From Lophius americanus (taxonomy: Eukaryota > Chordata > Actinopteri > Lophiiformes > Lophiidae), in contig JBBDHG010000006.1 in the NCBI GenBank assembly GCA_037951165.1, forward strand, positions 2,374,501 to 2,438,500: DNA of 64,000 nt, in the 5' to 3' direction. A model generated the notes under the pieces. It was not told where the DNA came from and ran no database searches. It worked only from the letters and a program-made list of their open reading frames with translations. Shown piece after piece: positions 25,179 to 36,485 of the stretch. A program made the translations under genes and the position numbers. Every line of letters starts with the position of its first letter. Within the stretch, counting starts at the first letter, position 1.

Positions 25179-25373
25179 CTTTGCATACTGGTCTGATGCT
25201 CCACTCGCCATCATCCTTACATGTAGTGTCTACTGTGGTGTCCTGTTTACGGAAAATCCAGAACCGCTCCTCACAAATGACTCGTAGTGTCTCCCCAGGT
25301 TGAAACACGTTTTTGTAAGCAGGTTCATACGTGGTTCCTTCCACTGGAGGCAGAGTCACTGTGCAAACTATGA
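25179..25373 (-). CDS. Gene 2 CCP5-type exon
   Basis: 195 bp, VCTVTLPPVEG to RPVCKG, with the gene 5-type KNVFQPGET variant rather than the gene 1 type. Confidence 0.6.
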
Positions 25374-25519
25374 CTGCATTTGTTGGGGTATAAAACAAAC
25401 ATCATCCGTTTTTTTGTCGTAACAAAACAAACTGAAGCACCATGACATCCATCCAGCAAGCAGAGAGATTTATTAGTCAGTTTGATGGAACCAATAAATG
25501 AAGTTACTCATTTTAAACC

Positions 25520-25690
25520 ATCAACATCACACATAGGTGTGGGGGTCCATTCGGCTCTGCTTCCAATTTTTGTACATTTTGAAGGCCTGGTTTGCACGCG
25601 TAGTGGAGGATTTCTTTTTTGTTCTACTGGAGTAAATGTCCAAGAGGATAACCATTTTCAATAATGGGTGGAGAAAATTTTATTTCTGTT
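25520..25690 (-). pseudogene. Gene 2 decayed CCP4-type exon
   Basis: Aligns with 8790-8972 but has lost the donor (ACTCACC became AACCATCAAC) and about 22 bp inside, and has TTT for the first Cys codon (EIKFSPP). Not usable as an exon. Confidence 0.75.
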
Positions 25691-26539
25691 GAAGAATGAA
25701 TGCAAGGATGACAGATTATTTTCATGACACACCATAGTACAGGATTCAATTCAAAGATAAAGACCATGAATGACAAGAATACAGAAGAACTGTTGATCCA
25801 ATTTGTGAGAAACATGGTGAAGTGGGCAGATTGGAATCACAATGCTAAAACAACCTTTGTGTTGAATGCCAGATTACTCACACATAACTGATACAATTAC
25901 TGACTCTGAAGATAAATAATTTTGCCTGTGATGCAGATATACCCGAGAGTTGTAGAGCTATTTTTATGTTTATTTGGAGTCATAATTCAGTCGAGGCTGA
26001 ACTTAAATTCGAAATGAGCAGACCAGATTAAATGTATGGAGTCTATGATAACGCCAAATCATACAAAAGTTCCAGTGGAGAAAATATTACAAGGTTATAG
26101 AGGTAGTTTGTGCTAAAAATAATAAGAAAACCCCAGAAACATTAAAAAACCTTGCTGAAGACTGGCAAATTAAAAATGATTTATTGTGGAATATAACAGC
26201 TTTGGCTTCAAGCCAGTGTGACCTCTGAGCCCCGAAGGTTGCAGTAGAGCAATATCACTTTCGTATCTACAACTAAAAGTCCTGATTCTTTATTCAAGTG
26301 AGTTGTACAAATTGAAAGTAAAACTTGAGAATTTAAATGTGTTGCTGGGTTTTGGGTTGGCGCAGTGGGCATTTAGATTTAACTCATAAATGGTCTTAAC
26401 TATTCATTTCCAGAATATTAATATCCATTGTTGTACTGTATGTTTCCACGGCTTTCCGCATTCCTTTCACTTCATCCTTTCTTTTTCAAAAGCCTTTACA
26501 TGCTTCCTCTTTTCATTTGGGGTATTCTGCTTTACCTTT

Positions 26540-26690
26540 GCATTGTGGAGTTGGTCCACTCCACACCCCTTTTTCATCACAATAGATCTCTGATGAGACA
26601 TCAAGGATTTCCCTTCTGGATTTGCCGCTAAATTGAAATACATTCCCATAGGTTGCTTCAAATGTGTCTCCGTTCACGTGGATGTTGATA
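26540..26690 (-). pseudogene. Gene 2 truncated CCP3-type exon
   Basis: Matches the 3' part of gene 1 CCP3 up to TGGATGTT, then switches to the sequence found upstream of gene 1 at about 12603 (GATACAGTTATTCTTTGTTG). The first Cys and the acceptor are missing. Confidence 0.75.
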
Positions 26691-27244
26691 CAGTTATTCT
26701 TTGTTGTAAGTTCATCTATATTTCTTTCTTTTTTCTTTTTTTGTTTTCTTTAATGTTAATAAGGACACAATGTTATGCAGACGTGTACTTATAAAAATTT
26801 TATAGACAAATGATACTATTTACAGTCGTGGCGGAGAGTTGGGGGGCGCAAAATGTTTACTTCTTCCTAGGGGGGGCGTAACAGAAAATAATTGAGAAGC
26901 ACTGACTTAGAGCAAGGGTCTAACACTCAAAATGGCTTGGGGTCACCACTGGCATCATCTTCCCAAACGAGGGCCGCCTATCCTCAACATTTCTGAATAT
27001 ACATGTTCTCATTTTGATTACTTATATAAATTTAGTTCAGTCGAGAAATGAAAGAAAAGAATATTTTCCTTTATAGGGCAACTTTTTATTTGGCCATCCA
27101 ACAAAATATGGTTTACAAATATATAACAGGGTTTTTATTTCAATTGCACATGTAGGGCAGTTTAATCTGCTATTGAAGAAGTATAAAAAAATTTATATTC
27201 TGGCCACAGTATATTTTTATTGGTATCAGAGGCCTGATTTATAA

Positions 27245-30161
27245 TAATAATAATAATAATAATACATTTAATTTACAATGCACTTTACATTTGGATCAAA
27301 TCTCAAAGTGCTACAAGGCAAAAGCAGATAAAAGCATCAATAAAAAATAAATAAATAAATAATAATAATAACTATACGAAAACGTGACCAAAAGCATTAA
27401 TGTTAATTACAGTTATAGGTTCTGCTAAAAAGGAAAGTTTTAAGTCCTTTTTTAAATGTGTCAGTCGTCTGTGGAGCCCTCAGATGGTCAGGGAGGGCAT
27501 TCCACAGACGAGGGGCAGCAGAACAGAAGGCCCGATCTCCCATGGTGCTGAGCTTAGTCCGGGGAAGGAGGAGGCGGTATGACTGGGTAGAACGGAGCGA
27601 TCGTGTCGAGGTCAGTGGGGTGAGTAGTTCTTTCAGGTAGGGGGGTGCGTTACCATGGATGCACTGGTGAGTGAGGAGAGAGATCTTATAATCAATCCTG
27701 GTGGAGATGGGAAGCCAATGAAGGGAATGAAGAATAGGGGTGATGTGTTCGTGTTTACGAACTCTCATCAGGATCCTTGCAGCACTGTTTTGAACATACT
27801 GCAGTCTTTGAAGACTTTTATCAGGGATCCCGATCAGAAGTGAGTTACAGTAATCCAGTCTGGAGGAGACGAACGTGTGAACCAGCTTTTCAGCATCACT
27901 CAAGGTGAGTGACGAACGGAGTTTGGAAATATTTCGGAGATGGTGAAAGGAGATCTTGCAGATGTGTTTGATGTGGGATTCAAAAGTGAGTTGAGGGTCG
28001 AATCTCACGCCGAGGTTGGTGACTGATGAAGAGAGGGGAATGTCGTGACCAGAGAAGGTAATACTGGTTATGGAGGAAGACTGGGTCTGATGAGGTGTGC
28101 CAATTAAAATAGCTTCGGTTTTGGAGCTGTTCAACTGGAGAAAGTTGTTTTTCATCCACACCTTTATCTCCTCCAGACAAGTGCGGAGAGTTGACAGGGG
28201 AGATGATGAAGATGAGGATGGAGAGGCTGAGGAGGAACATGTGTCAGTTTTTATGTAGATTTGCGTGTCATCAGCGTAACAATGGAATGAGTATGAAGAG
28301 AATGGGGCCAAGGACTGATCCCTGGGGGACTCCACAGGTGACGGTGTGTGTCCGGGACTTTGAACTTCCAAGGGAAACGTATTCTGTTCTGTCAGTGAGG
28401 TAGGATTGAAACCAGTTTAGGGCGGTGGCAGTGAGTCCAGTAGTGTGATGTAGGCGGTGCAGGAGTATTCCATGGTCAACTGTGTCGAAGGCAGCAGATA
28501 AATCAAGGAGAATCAGGAGGGAAGGTGAACCAGCATCTGCTGCCATCCGTAGGTCATTTGTGACTCTAAGCAGAACTGTTTCTGTGTTGTGGGCGGAGCG
28601 GAAACCAGACTGAAAGGTTTCAAAGAGGTTGTTGTATTTGAGGTGGTCCTGGAGGTGGGCAGCAACTACTTTTTCCAGAACTTTGGAGAGGAATGGGAGT
28701 TTGGAAATGGGCCTGTAATTAGCAAAAAGTTCTGGATCGAGAGTAGGTTTTTTGAGCAGTGGTCTTACTATGGCAGATTTTAGGGCAGATGGAACAAAGC
28801 CGGCCTGGAGGGATTGATTTATAACATCGGTGATCAGGGGACTGATGGAAGAGATGTTAGTTTTCACCAGGGCTGTAGGAAAGGGGTCGAGGGCGCAGGT
28901 GGAGGATTTCATTGTCCTGATGATAACCTCAACCTCCTGCTGTGAGATTTCTGGGAAACATCTTAGAGGCTGGGAGACCTCAAACTGAAAGTAAGCAGAC
29001 TGGATAGGTAGAGAGGAGGAAAGAACAGAACGGATTGAGTCAATTTTTGATTTGAAGAAAGCCATGAAATATTACAGTGCTCTTCTGTAATTTCTGTAAG
29101 AGGGAGAGTTTGTGGTTTAAGAAGATGATTGATAGTGGAAAACAGCTGCTTAGAATTTCCAGGACTAGTTTTGATGATGTTGGAGTAGAACAGTGACCGA
29201 GCCTCTCTAAGGGACTTTGAGTAGGCCTTTTGGTGTTCCCGAAAGGCTAGCTTGTGGACAGTAAGACCTGAAGCCTTGTAACGCCGCTCAAGGACACGCC
29301 CAGCTGCCTTCATTTTCCGTAGCTCGCTGGTGAACCAGGGGGCTGAGCGGGAGAAGGTGACTGTTCTAGTTTTTACAGGGGCGTGACGATCCAGGATGCT
29401 ACTCAGGGATTTATTGTAGAAATCTACTGAGTCATTTGCTGATACAAAGTTGGCAGAAAGAAGATGCTGGAGGTCGACTCTCATGGTTTCTGAGTTGATG
29501 TTTTTCAAATTCCTGAAGTAGATTTGACGTTTGGGCTTAGTGAGGGATGACAAAAGCGACAATTCCATGGAAACGGCCTTGTGGTCGGACACACCCAGAT
29601 CGTACACAAGAAGATTGCTGAGAGGAGCAGAGTCAGTGATGACTAGATCCAGAGTGTGCCCCATCGTGTGGGTGGGGACATCAACAAGTTGCCTGAGATT
29701 AAAACAATCCAGTAGTTGGAGAAATTCGGAAGCAAAACGACATGCAGGGGAGTCGACGTGAATGTTCATATCTCCAAGAACTAAAATATTGGCAGAGGTT
29801 GTGTAAAATGTCGACAAAAGGTTGTACATCTCAGAGACGAAGGCTGGGTTTTGTTTGGGTGGCCGGTAGATTAGAAGTATGGTCATGGAGAAAGGGGGTT
29901 TACAATTAAATGCCAGGCATTCAAAAGAAGAGATCTCTGGCAACGGCAGTGGAGACAAGTCCAAATCACTGCGGTAGATGACAGACAGACCACCACCACG
30001 ACCAGTGCTGCGGGCTTTCTGGAGGTAAGAGTAACCGGCGGGCCAGGTCTCATTCAGGACAGAAAAATCATCTGGTTGTTGCCAGGTTTCTGTAAGGCAC
30101 ATAACGTCCAGATGTGCTATTAGATTATAATAGATATTAGATAGTGCTATTAGATTATAAT
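27245..30161 (-). mobile_element. L2-clade LINE, 5'-truncated, unit 2 only
   Basis: Minus-strand coding: endonuclease (MCLTETWQQPDDFSVLN, LGDMNIHVDSP, SDHKAVSMELS) 30102-28963, then RT (NYRPISKLPFLSKVLE, LLDLSAAFDTVDHG, CGVPQGSVLGPILF, YADDTQIYI) in two overlapping frames between 29065 and 27403. The 3' end carries the L2-like CACTTTGAGATTTGATCC motif and an ATT-repeat tail at 27241-27263. Target TTATAAT appears on both sides. Units 1 and 3 have the empty site (13150, 38985). Confidence 0.88.
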
Positions 30162-31045
30162 CCCAGCGTACTCACAAAAGAAGGCGTACGCCTCTTTCTA
30201 TCTCTGGGATTTTCTAAAAAGCAAACTTGACATGGGAACGGGCGGTCTTCCACTCAAATTGAAGAAAGGTGGAAACCATACCTCTGATGGCGAAAGGATG
30301 TAATTTTACAGCGTGTAAAATGAATCCAAATAAAACCATGCAATTTTACAAAAAATAATAAAACATGTTTGATTGGCGCAGTGACATCACAGCCTGCTGC
30401 TTATGGCGTTTGATAGCTGCAGACCTGACATTACGCACGCTGACAAAGTGAGATTAACATGCTGATAAACTTGCGCAAGTTTATGATGTTACATCAGAAA
30501 AACCAGAAACATCAAATGAAGTCTTTTTCTTCAATCATCTTTATTCAATATTGCAAAACGTCACCATTTCAGGTCACATGTTTACAAATAAGTGGTTAGA
30601 ACATTAAATGGTTATCCTTCACAATGACTATATCAGAAACAGTATATTCTGCAAACGATGATACGTCATTGATGGACAGCGATGTGTTGTGACCAAACAA
30701 CCAATGCAGGAATTCCATAAAAGTTGTGATTTGGTGTCGTTATTGAGACGTCTCTCGATCTCCAGCTAAATTAGCAACAAGCTTCGGCTAGGCCGCCGTG
30801 GGAGAAAATGTCTGTGTTCAGTATCACATCTCTGAATACAGTGGAAGTAAATCATCGAGATCTAAAAGTCTGTTGTCAGCAGGCTTGGGGCGTAACGAAA
30901 TACATGTAACGACTTCAAGTAATCAGGATTGAAATAAAGAAAAGTAACCCCCTTGCGTTAGAGAAAGAAATATATAATCACATTACAGTTACATTCAGTA
31001 AAACCTCAACTCAACGTTATGTATAAGCACATTTAAGAAACAGCA
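30162..31045. other. Continuation of unit 2's 5' flank after the L2
   Basis: Matches 13152-14036 and 38988-39861. No gene is seen. Confidence 0.6.
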
Positions 31046-31630
31046 GAGTTGTCCAAAGTGCTGCAAAGTCAATTAAATGCATAGGTACAAGATAAAAACA
31101 CAATGTTTACTTCAAAGGAAAGCAGTAAGACCATAATAATAAATGTCCAACACCCATCCTGGATTAAAAGACAAGGAATAAAGATTAGTTTCAAGGCGGG
31201 ATTTAAAAACAGACAGCGTGGTGGCCAACCTGACATGATGTATGTGACTTTAAGGAACTGAAAAGTTTCTTTTTGCCGAATGATCACAACTGTGGATGAT
31301 GTAATCAACCATGACCAAAGAAGACAGCCAAAATGCTGCTTTGTATTTGTTGTATGAATCTCAAATACGTCTGAAAGCCAAAAGTTTCCATTTCTGAAAT
31401 CATGCAAACATCTCCAACATGCTTCCTCACTCCACATCAACATCCTAGTGAAGACCGGACATCGGACGTTTCAAGATGCTCAACACTGACAGGCTTTGAC
31501 TTTGTACGAAGCCGGGTGTGTGAACGCAGCCTTAATCTCCAGTGTGAGTGCTGCGTTTATTTGACCCATTCTCCACATGGGTGATTCTGGCTAAATGACA
31601 TTCCGAGAAAAAAACAAAGAATTGCAAAAA
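31046..31630. repeat. Unit 3 left flank
   Basis: Matches 39862-40445. Compared with unit 1 it lacks everything between about 248 and 7312 (all the LINEs), joining CACAACTGTGG to ATGATGTAATCAACC. AATAAA for gene 3 lies at 31556-31561. Confidence 0.75.
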
Positions 31631-31736
31631 GCAAAGAATGTGTTGCGACAGTGATCAGACAAAAATGATTTTATCTTTAAATTAATAGTTCTAACTGAGA
31701 AGCTTAAAAAATCCACAAAAATACTTACGGACAATT

Positions 31737-31933
31737 TCAGACATACGTACTTGTGCATGTGATGATCCGCTCCCATTCCCCACTGTTACATCGAAGTGTT
31801 GCCTCTCCCTCCATTTCATACTCATGACGGCACCTATAAGTTGCTTCAGAGCCAGTCACATATTTGTTCCGATATGGAGGCAGAAGAACCGAATTATCAA
31901 ATTTATGTGGGGGTTCACAGTTACCCTTAAGAG
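31737..31933 (-). CDS. Gene 3 terminal CCP12-type exon, intact form
   Basis: 197 bp including the stop at 31737-31739. It keeps the full module end GEWERIITC and then TSTYV and a stop. A possible donor (A|GTACGT) just before the stop is an alternative reading, but no downstream CCP exon is seen. Confidence 0.65.
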
Positions 31934-32022
31934 CTGTAAGGGATCAAATAATATACAGTGTTAGGTGGAACCTAACTCAGTATAAGAAGTATTTCTGTTC
32001 AAAGAGGCTGAAGAAGACTCAC

Positions 32023-32211
32023 GTTTACAGATTTCCTCTGGTAATAATCCTCCTGCTCCCCAGTTTCCATCTTCACAGTTTAAATCTTCAACCTCAGCTT
32101 TGTAGCCCTCATTACAGATAATCTTGATGCTGGAATGTTGTTGATGAACTTTATCTTGAACTGCCATATTTCCATTTAGAATGTCAGGAATCTCTCCACA
32201 TTGCTTCATTT
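32023..32211 (-). CDS. Gene 3 CCP11-type exon
   Basis: 189 bp, MKQCGEIPDILNGN to GGLLPEEICKR, donor GTGAGT. Four Cys and a Trp are present. Confidence 0.65.
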
Positions 32212-33619
32212 CTATGACATAATTACACTTGGTTAGAAATTGGATTGTACATAATCTTAGAAATCAAATTTAATAATAAAACAAATACTTTTCAATTCAG
32301 AATCAATCATTTTTTAATAAAATAAAGTCAAAAGATAAAATTAGATCAAATTAAATCTGACATGGCTTTGGTTCGGCATTCGCTTTTTTGTTTATCAGTG
32401 AGTAATGAAAGCGGTTGAATAGAGCTTCCTTTGTGGGTATCTGAACTCAGTCTAAAACTCAGATTACAATGTACAGTTTTAGTATCGTGGCTATTTCACT
32501 TCAATTCACACTTTACGAATTAATCTTTTGCCGAAGTCTACGGTTGGCGTGCTCACACTGTACGGTCTATCGGCCCCTGAAGTCTGTTTTATTTCTCGTC
32601 AATAAAGTTTCAATTTAACGATCCGAGGGAGGAAGAATTTTGGTTTGCTAGCAACATGCTAAAAAGACAGAAAGGAGCTTTCTCGACCTTTTTGGCCAAC
32701 CTGTGTCTAGAAACATCTTAAAATAGAGAATCCTGCGTATCTGGACTCGTATGTGTCTAAACGGCGTGGACAATATATCTGGTACATTTAACAGAGAGAA
32801 TTGGGGGAAAGCGAGCTGTGTTTGACTGCATAGAGTGATAAATGGATAGCTAGTAACTCTCTGACAGCTAAGAACCTTTCTTTTCGTCCCTTGCTGTGAA
32901 GTTGCTACCAGTCACAAACTGCACTTTTACTCTATGACTACTTATTATTAATTATCCACGTGCCGTGCCGTGTTGCCATTGCAACTCAGATGCTCAGTAG
33001 CCACTTCACCCAGGTGCTGTGAGCAAAGAAGGCAGTGACATCAATTGATCAAGACATGACCCTTCATCAACTGTGCCAAAGCCTGAGTTGGCGAACACAT
33101 TTTTTGCTGATGAGAAAAGATTGAGAAACATTAACTCCAACACAGTGTGGGATTATCTTCTCTTGATTGTCAATATCTGTAGAAAATCTTTGCTGGTTAA
33201 GTTTCATCGTCAAAATGAAATAAAGCGCTTCACTCTTTAGTGCGATAAATGTGATTTTTGGCGTTGTTATGAAGAGATAAAGAGGCTGTCTGTATTGCCA
33301 AAGCAGTTGGATAAATTTCCCCCTACTCAGGCACCGACACATGATAGCTGTGCTGCCCTCTAGCTGTGAGGGCAGCTGGCTTTAAAGCCTTCATCCCAAA
33401 TTGAAGACCTACCAATGAACCTCAATTTGCCAAATTAATCTCTGATTTTCCTTTCATACAGATTCATGGAAATTAGATGGATTTGAAATACAAGTCTTTT
33501 TGTGTGCAGACTATCAGGTTAACACTTCTACATTAACTTTAACAGTTATATTCTAAAACACACAAGAAGACATATGACTTATGCTGAGCTAAATCTTCAT
33601 GGCATTGAAAGGTTATTAC
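32212..33619. other. Gene 3 intron between CCP11 and CCP10
   Basis: Matches 50422-51815 of gene 5, and 40898-45375 of unit 4 in part (interrupted there by L2). No other feature is seen. Confidence 0.5.
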
Positions 33620-33778
33620 CAATGCATTTTCCAAGTCCAGTCCACTGAAGGTTATTACATGTGGCTTCACCCCACCAGCCTTTGCTGAAAAGCTTATAAC
33701 CTTCATTGCATGAGTAGTATGTCTTGTTGGTGAATGGACCAACGGCATATCCATTCGGAATTTCAGGTGTTTGACATT
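33620..33778 (-). CDS. Gene 3 CCP10-type exon
   Basis: 159 bp, ECQTPEIPNGYAVG to LGKCIG, acceptor TTGACAG and donor GTAATA; NKT is a possible N-glycosylation site. It is a short CCP. Confidence 0.65.
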
Positions 33779-34016
33779 CTGTCAATGAGAAAACCAAGAC
33801 GGTGAAGACTGATAACAGCAATCAAAAGAAAGCAACAGATAGTAGTGTTGTGTCTGGAGAGTTTAATGTCAGCAGCTAACACATACAAGTTACAGCTAAT
33901 ACTAGTTTCTGTAACTTGTATACTGTCTACTGTCTATTTGTATACTGATGCTATACAAATATAAACTTTTGACAATATGATCCTTCTTCAAACATGTCAT
34001 AGCTTTAAGTTCTTAC

Positions 34017-34184
34017 CTGAACAACTCTTATTCCATGACCATTTGCCATCATCACAGATAGCCTCAAATTTCATATTACGGTTGCTCACGCATGCATATT
34101 GGACTTTGTTGTTATGTTCATAACGATCCCTGTCATCATGGGTGACGTATGCGTCTTCGATTACAGTTTTTTCACACTGTCTAC
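34017..34184 (-). CDS. Gene 3 CCP9-type exon
   Basis: 168 bp, GRQCEKTVIEDAYV to WSWNKSCSG, acceptor TTTCAG and donor GTAAGA; NKS is a possible N-glycosylation site. Confidence 0.65.
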
Positions 34185-34271
34185 CTGAAAGAAATGAACA
34201 TACTTTGTGAAATAAAGTGCAGAGCCTCCAAAAGTTCTTATTCAATTGAACATATTCTGAAACAATTTAAT

Positions 34272-34528
34272 CTCCTTTGCATCTCCCATAACCGCCTCGA
34301 CAGCCTTGACGGTGGGAGCTGAGCGCCCGTGAGTCAATGTCGAACCAAACCCAATTCTGTGATAAGTCTTGATGGATCACTCGTGTATTAGTGAAGAACG
34401 TAACTAGCTGCCAGAACTAATGGGGACTGCAGCATACGGCCTCATTGACACTTAGGAGCAAATTCACAATGAATGTATTGCTGCAGTTAATAGTACCATA
34501 AATTGGGCATAATTTGCAACCGTCAATT
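34272..34528 (+). pseudogene. 5.8S rRNA-derived fragment (rDNA pseudogene)
   Basis: From about 34362 to 34460 the plus strand aligns with vertebrate 5.8S rRNA: ATGGATCACTCG, GTGAAGAACGTAACTAGCTG, CCAGAACTAATGG, ACTGCAG, CATTGACACTT. About 34 of 42 bases match in the central block, with many CpG-type transitions. Upstream, GAGTCAATGTCGAACC may be ITS1. It is not functional: it is gapped and diverged. It occurs only in unit 3. Confidence 0.78.
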
Positions 34529-36060
34529 GTGCCGTCGTAACGACCGATTCAATAAAGATATTGCACAAATTATATTGTTGTGCAACATGGCTGTCTGCCC
34601 GAGATTTGCAACTGGTTGCCATTATCAATGTGGCAATAATTGTTCCCTGTGCTCTTACAGCACAGAAAGTGGGAATATGGCAGAACGGAAAATAAAAATT
34701 TAATTTAGTTATTGGCAGAATCCAGTCTGCCAATTTTTGTCCAAAAGCACATCTTCAGAATGCAAAAGAAGATGGTGTGATCTGAAGCGCAGAACAAAAG
34801 AAAAAGTATCTTTCCATGCCTCTCCAACCTTACAAACTGGAGAGGGCTGACCAAGGAACAAAATTTAAACTTTATTGAGGAACTTGTTCAACAAACTCTA
34901 CAGAGCCAACAGGTCCTTGGCTTGGAGGAGGGGATTGACTCAGGCCAGTGTCTCTTACAGGACTGTGAATGTATCATTATGATCATTAATAATATGATTA
35001 TTATTGTTATTATTATTGTTATTGTTATTACACTATATGTTAGGTGTGTCTGCAGAGCCTCTGAAGACCCTTGAGAATTTATTTTTTTATCTTGTGTTCA
35101 CATTCCTGCGGGCGATTTAGAGTCACCAATTCACACATGTTGTATGTTTTTGGATGGGCTGTGGGAGGAAGCCAGAGTACACGGAGTTTCATGACACAAT
35201 TATATTCTTTCTACGCATCCTTTGTTTGTCCACGTATTGCAAAATCTAAAGAGTACGAATTGAGCTGTCCAGGGTACTGAATCTTTAAGTCTCCTTCATT
35301 TTCCGTCCGGTTTAGGAAAATATTTTGTGTCTCCCTACTGTATGAGCAATGCCTGGTTTTAGTGGCATTGCTCGTAGGGAAGGAGTGAAAAGGTAGGTGT
35401 TGTGTGGTAACCAAATGGAGGACAACATTAGGGGGCCTCTGAACAACATTAGGGGAAGGAACAACTCCTTCCCTCAGCCTGTGATCATTACTGTCTGAAA
35501 GTTGTTGGTTTAATGGTTTTGGTTTGCCTGGTTTTCCAACATGGCCCTGCTGAGGAACGGATGTAAATCCCAGAGGAACCTGCAATAGGTCTTTGGAAGG
35601 AGCCAGTGGCAAGAATCTGCAGTGTTGCCAGTACTTTCAGAATGCTAAGTATTGCATGGCAATGCTTGTTGGTAGGTTCAAATCTCATCCTTTATCTCTT
35701 GGGAAATATTAAGAATCAAGTGAGCTGGCAACCTGCATCTTCCAATAATTTCAGTTGAATAAAAAAGTGATATTCTTATTCGAAATATCCGCTCCAAACA
35801 TGCCTGGCATTACGTTGCCTTCATCTGGCTACAATCACTGCTGCAATGATCACTGCAAAGTCTTATAGCCCTTATAAATGCACTTGAATTAGCACCAACT
35901 CTCAGTACAAGCAAACAATGTCCTTGTACTGGCATATGGTAAACTGTGATGAGCGCTGATTGCTGCATGTAACCAAAAAGAAAGAACATTTTAATGAAGT
36001 CCATTGAAGGGTCATAAACACCATCATCATGGTTTAATGAATCCAACACACACAGTAGAG
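34529..36060. repeat. Gene 3 intron repeat block
   Basis: Diverged copy of 53903-55070 plus a join to 56430. It contains the common vertebrate interspersed motif GATTTAGAGTCACCAATTCA near 35110. The join near 35962 (GCTGATTGCTGCATGTAACC) keeps only the first bases of a CCP6-type exon, so CCP6 and CCP7 are deleted. Confidence 0.6.
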
Positions 36061-36096
36061 AAAAATCTCATAATATTTCTGTGGAACTTTTTATAC

Positions 36097-36291
36097 CTTT
36101 GCATACTGGTGTGACGCTCCACTTGCCATCATCCTTACATGTAGTGTCTACTGTGGTCTTCCGTTTACGGAAAATCCAGAACCGCTCCTCACAAATGACT
36201 CGTAGTGTCTCACCAGGGTGAAACACACTTTTGTAAGCAGGTTCATACGTGGTTCCTTCCACTGGAGGCAGAGTCACTGTGCAACCTATGA
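36097..36291 (-). CDS. Gene 3 CCP5-type exon
   Basis: 195 bp, VIGCTVTLPPVEG to GKWSVTPVCKG, four Cys plus Trp. It has private changes (RKRKTT, KWSVTP) relative to genes 1, 2 and 5. Confidence 0.65.
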
Positions 36292-36440
36292 CTGCATTTG
36301 TTGGGGTATAAAACAAAAATCATATGTTTTTTTGTCGTAACAAAACAAACTGAAGCACCATGACATCCATCCAGCAAGCAGAGATTTTTATTAGTCATTG
36401 TGATGGAACCAATAAATGAAGTTAGTCATTTTTAACTCAC

Positions 36441-36485
36441 CATCAGAGAGAGGTGTGGGGGTCCACTCTGCTCTGCTGCCAATTT
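36441..36485 (-). pseudogene. Gene 3 remnant of the CCP4-type exon
   Basis: Only the last 45 bp and the donor GTGAGT remain. The rest of the exon and the CCP3-type exon are deleted, joining to sequence homologous to about 10640 of unit 1. Confidence 0.75.

Larger units (their letters stand above)
21738..26690 (-). pseudogene. Gene 2: headless factor H-like pseudogene
   Basis: Recognisable exons on the minus strand, 5' to 3': a truncated CCP3-type piece at about 26540-26690, a decayed CCP4-type exon at about 25520-25690, CCP5-type 25179-25373, CCP6-type 24875-25054, CCP7-type 24351-24518 and an altered terminal CCP12-type 21738-21937. The last four are open with good splice sites. The signal peptide and CCP1 exons are absent, because the CCP3 exon is cut in its 5' half and fused to sequence that lies about 2.8 kb upstream in unit 1. 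The CCP4 exon has a 22-bp deletion, a Cys-to-Phe change and no donor GT. A working secreted product is therefore unlikely. Confidence 0.8.

Noticed and set aside
24877..25398. 173-codon open stretch spanning two CCP exons (also 56270-56791)
   Set aside because: It reads through a spliced intron: the donor after PVCKG and the acceptor before VVTC are conserved, and the CCP6 part is out of frame in this reading.
31069..31443. Repeated minus-strand open stretch beginning MLMWSEEACWRC in several units
   Set aside because: It lies downstream of the poly(A) signal, is conserved only because the units are recent, and shows no splice context or known domain.
31737..31765. Possible splice donor A|GTACGT before the stop of the terminal exon in genes 3 and 5
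   Set aside because: It is in the right phase, but no downstream CCP exon exists before the poly(A) signal, so I kept the exon as terminal.
35655..35680. GTTCAAATCTCATCC resembling a tRNA B box (also near 23400 and 54790)
   Set aside because: No A box at the right distance and no cloverleaf could be drawn.
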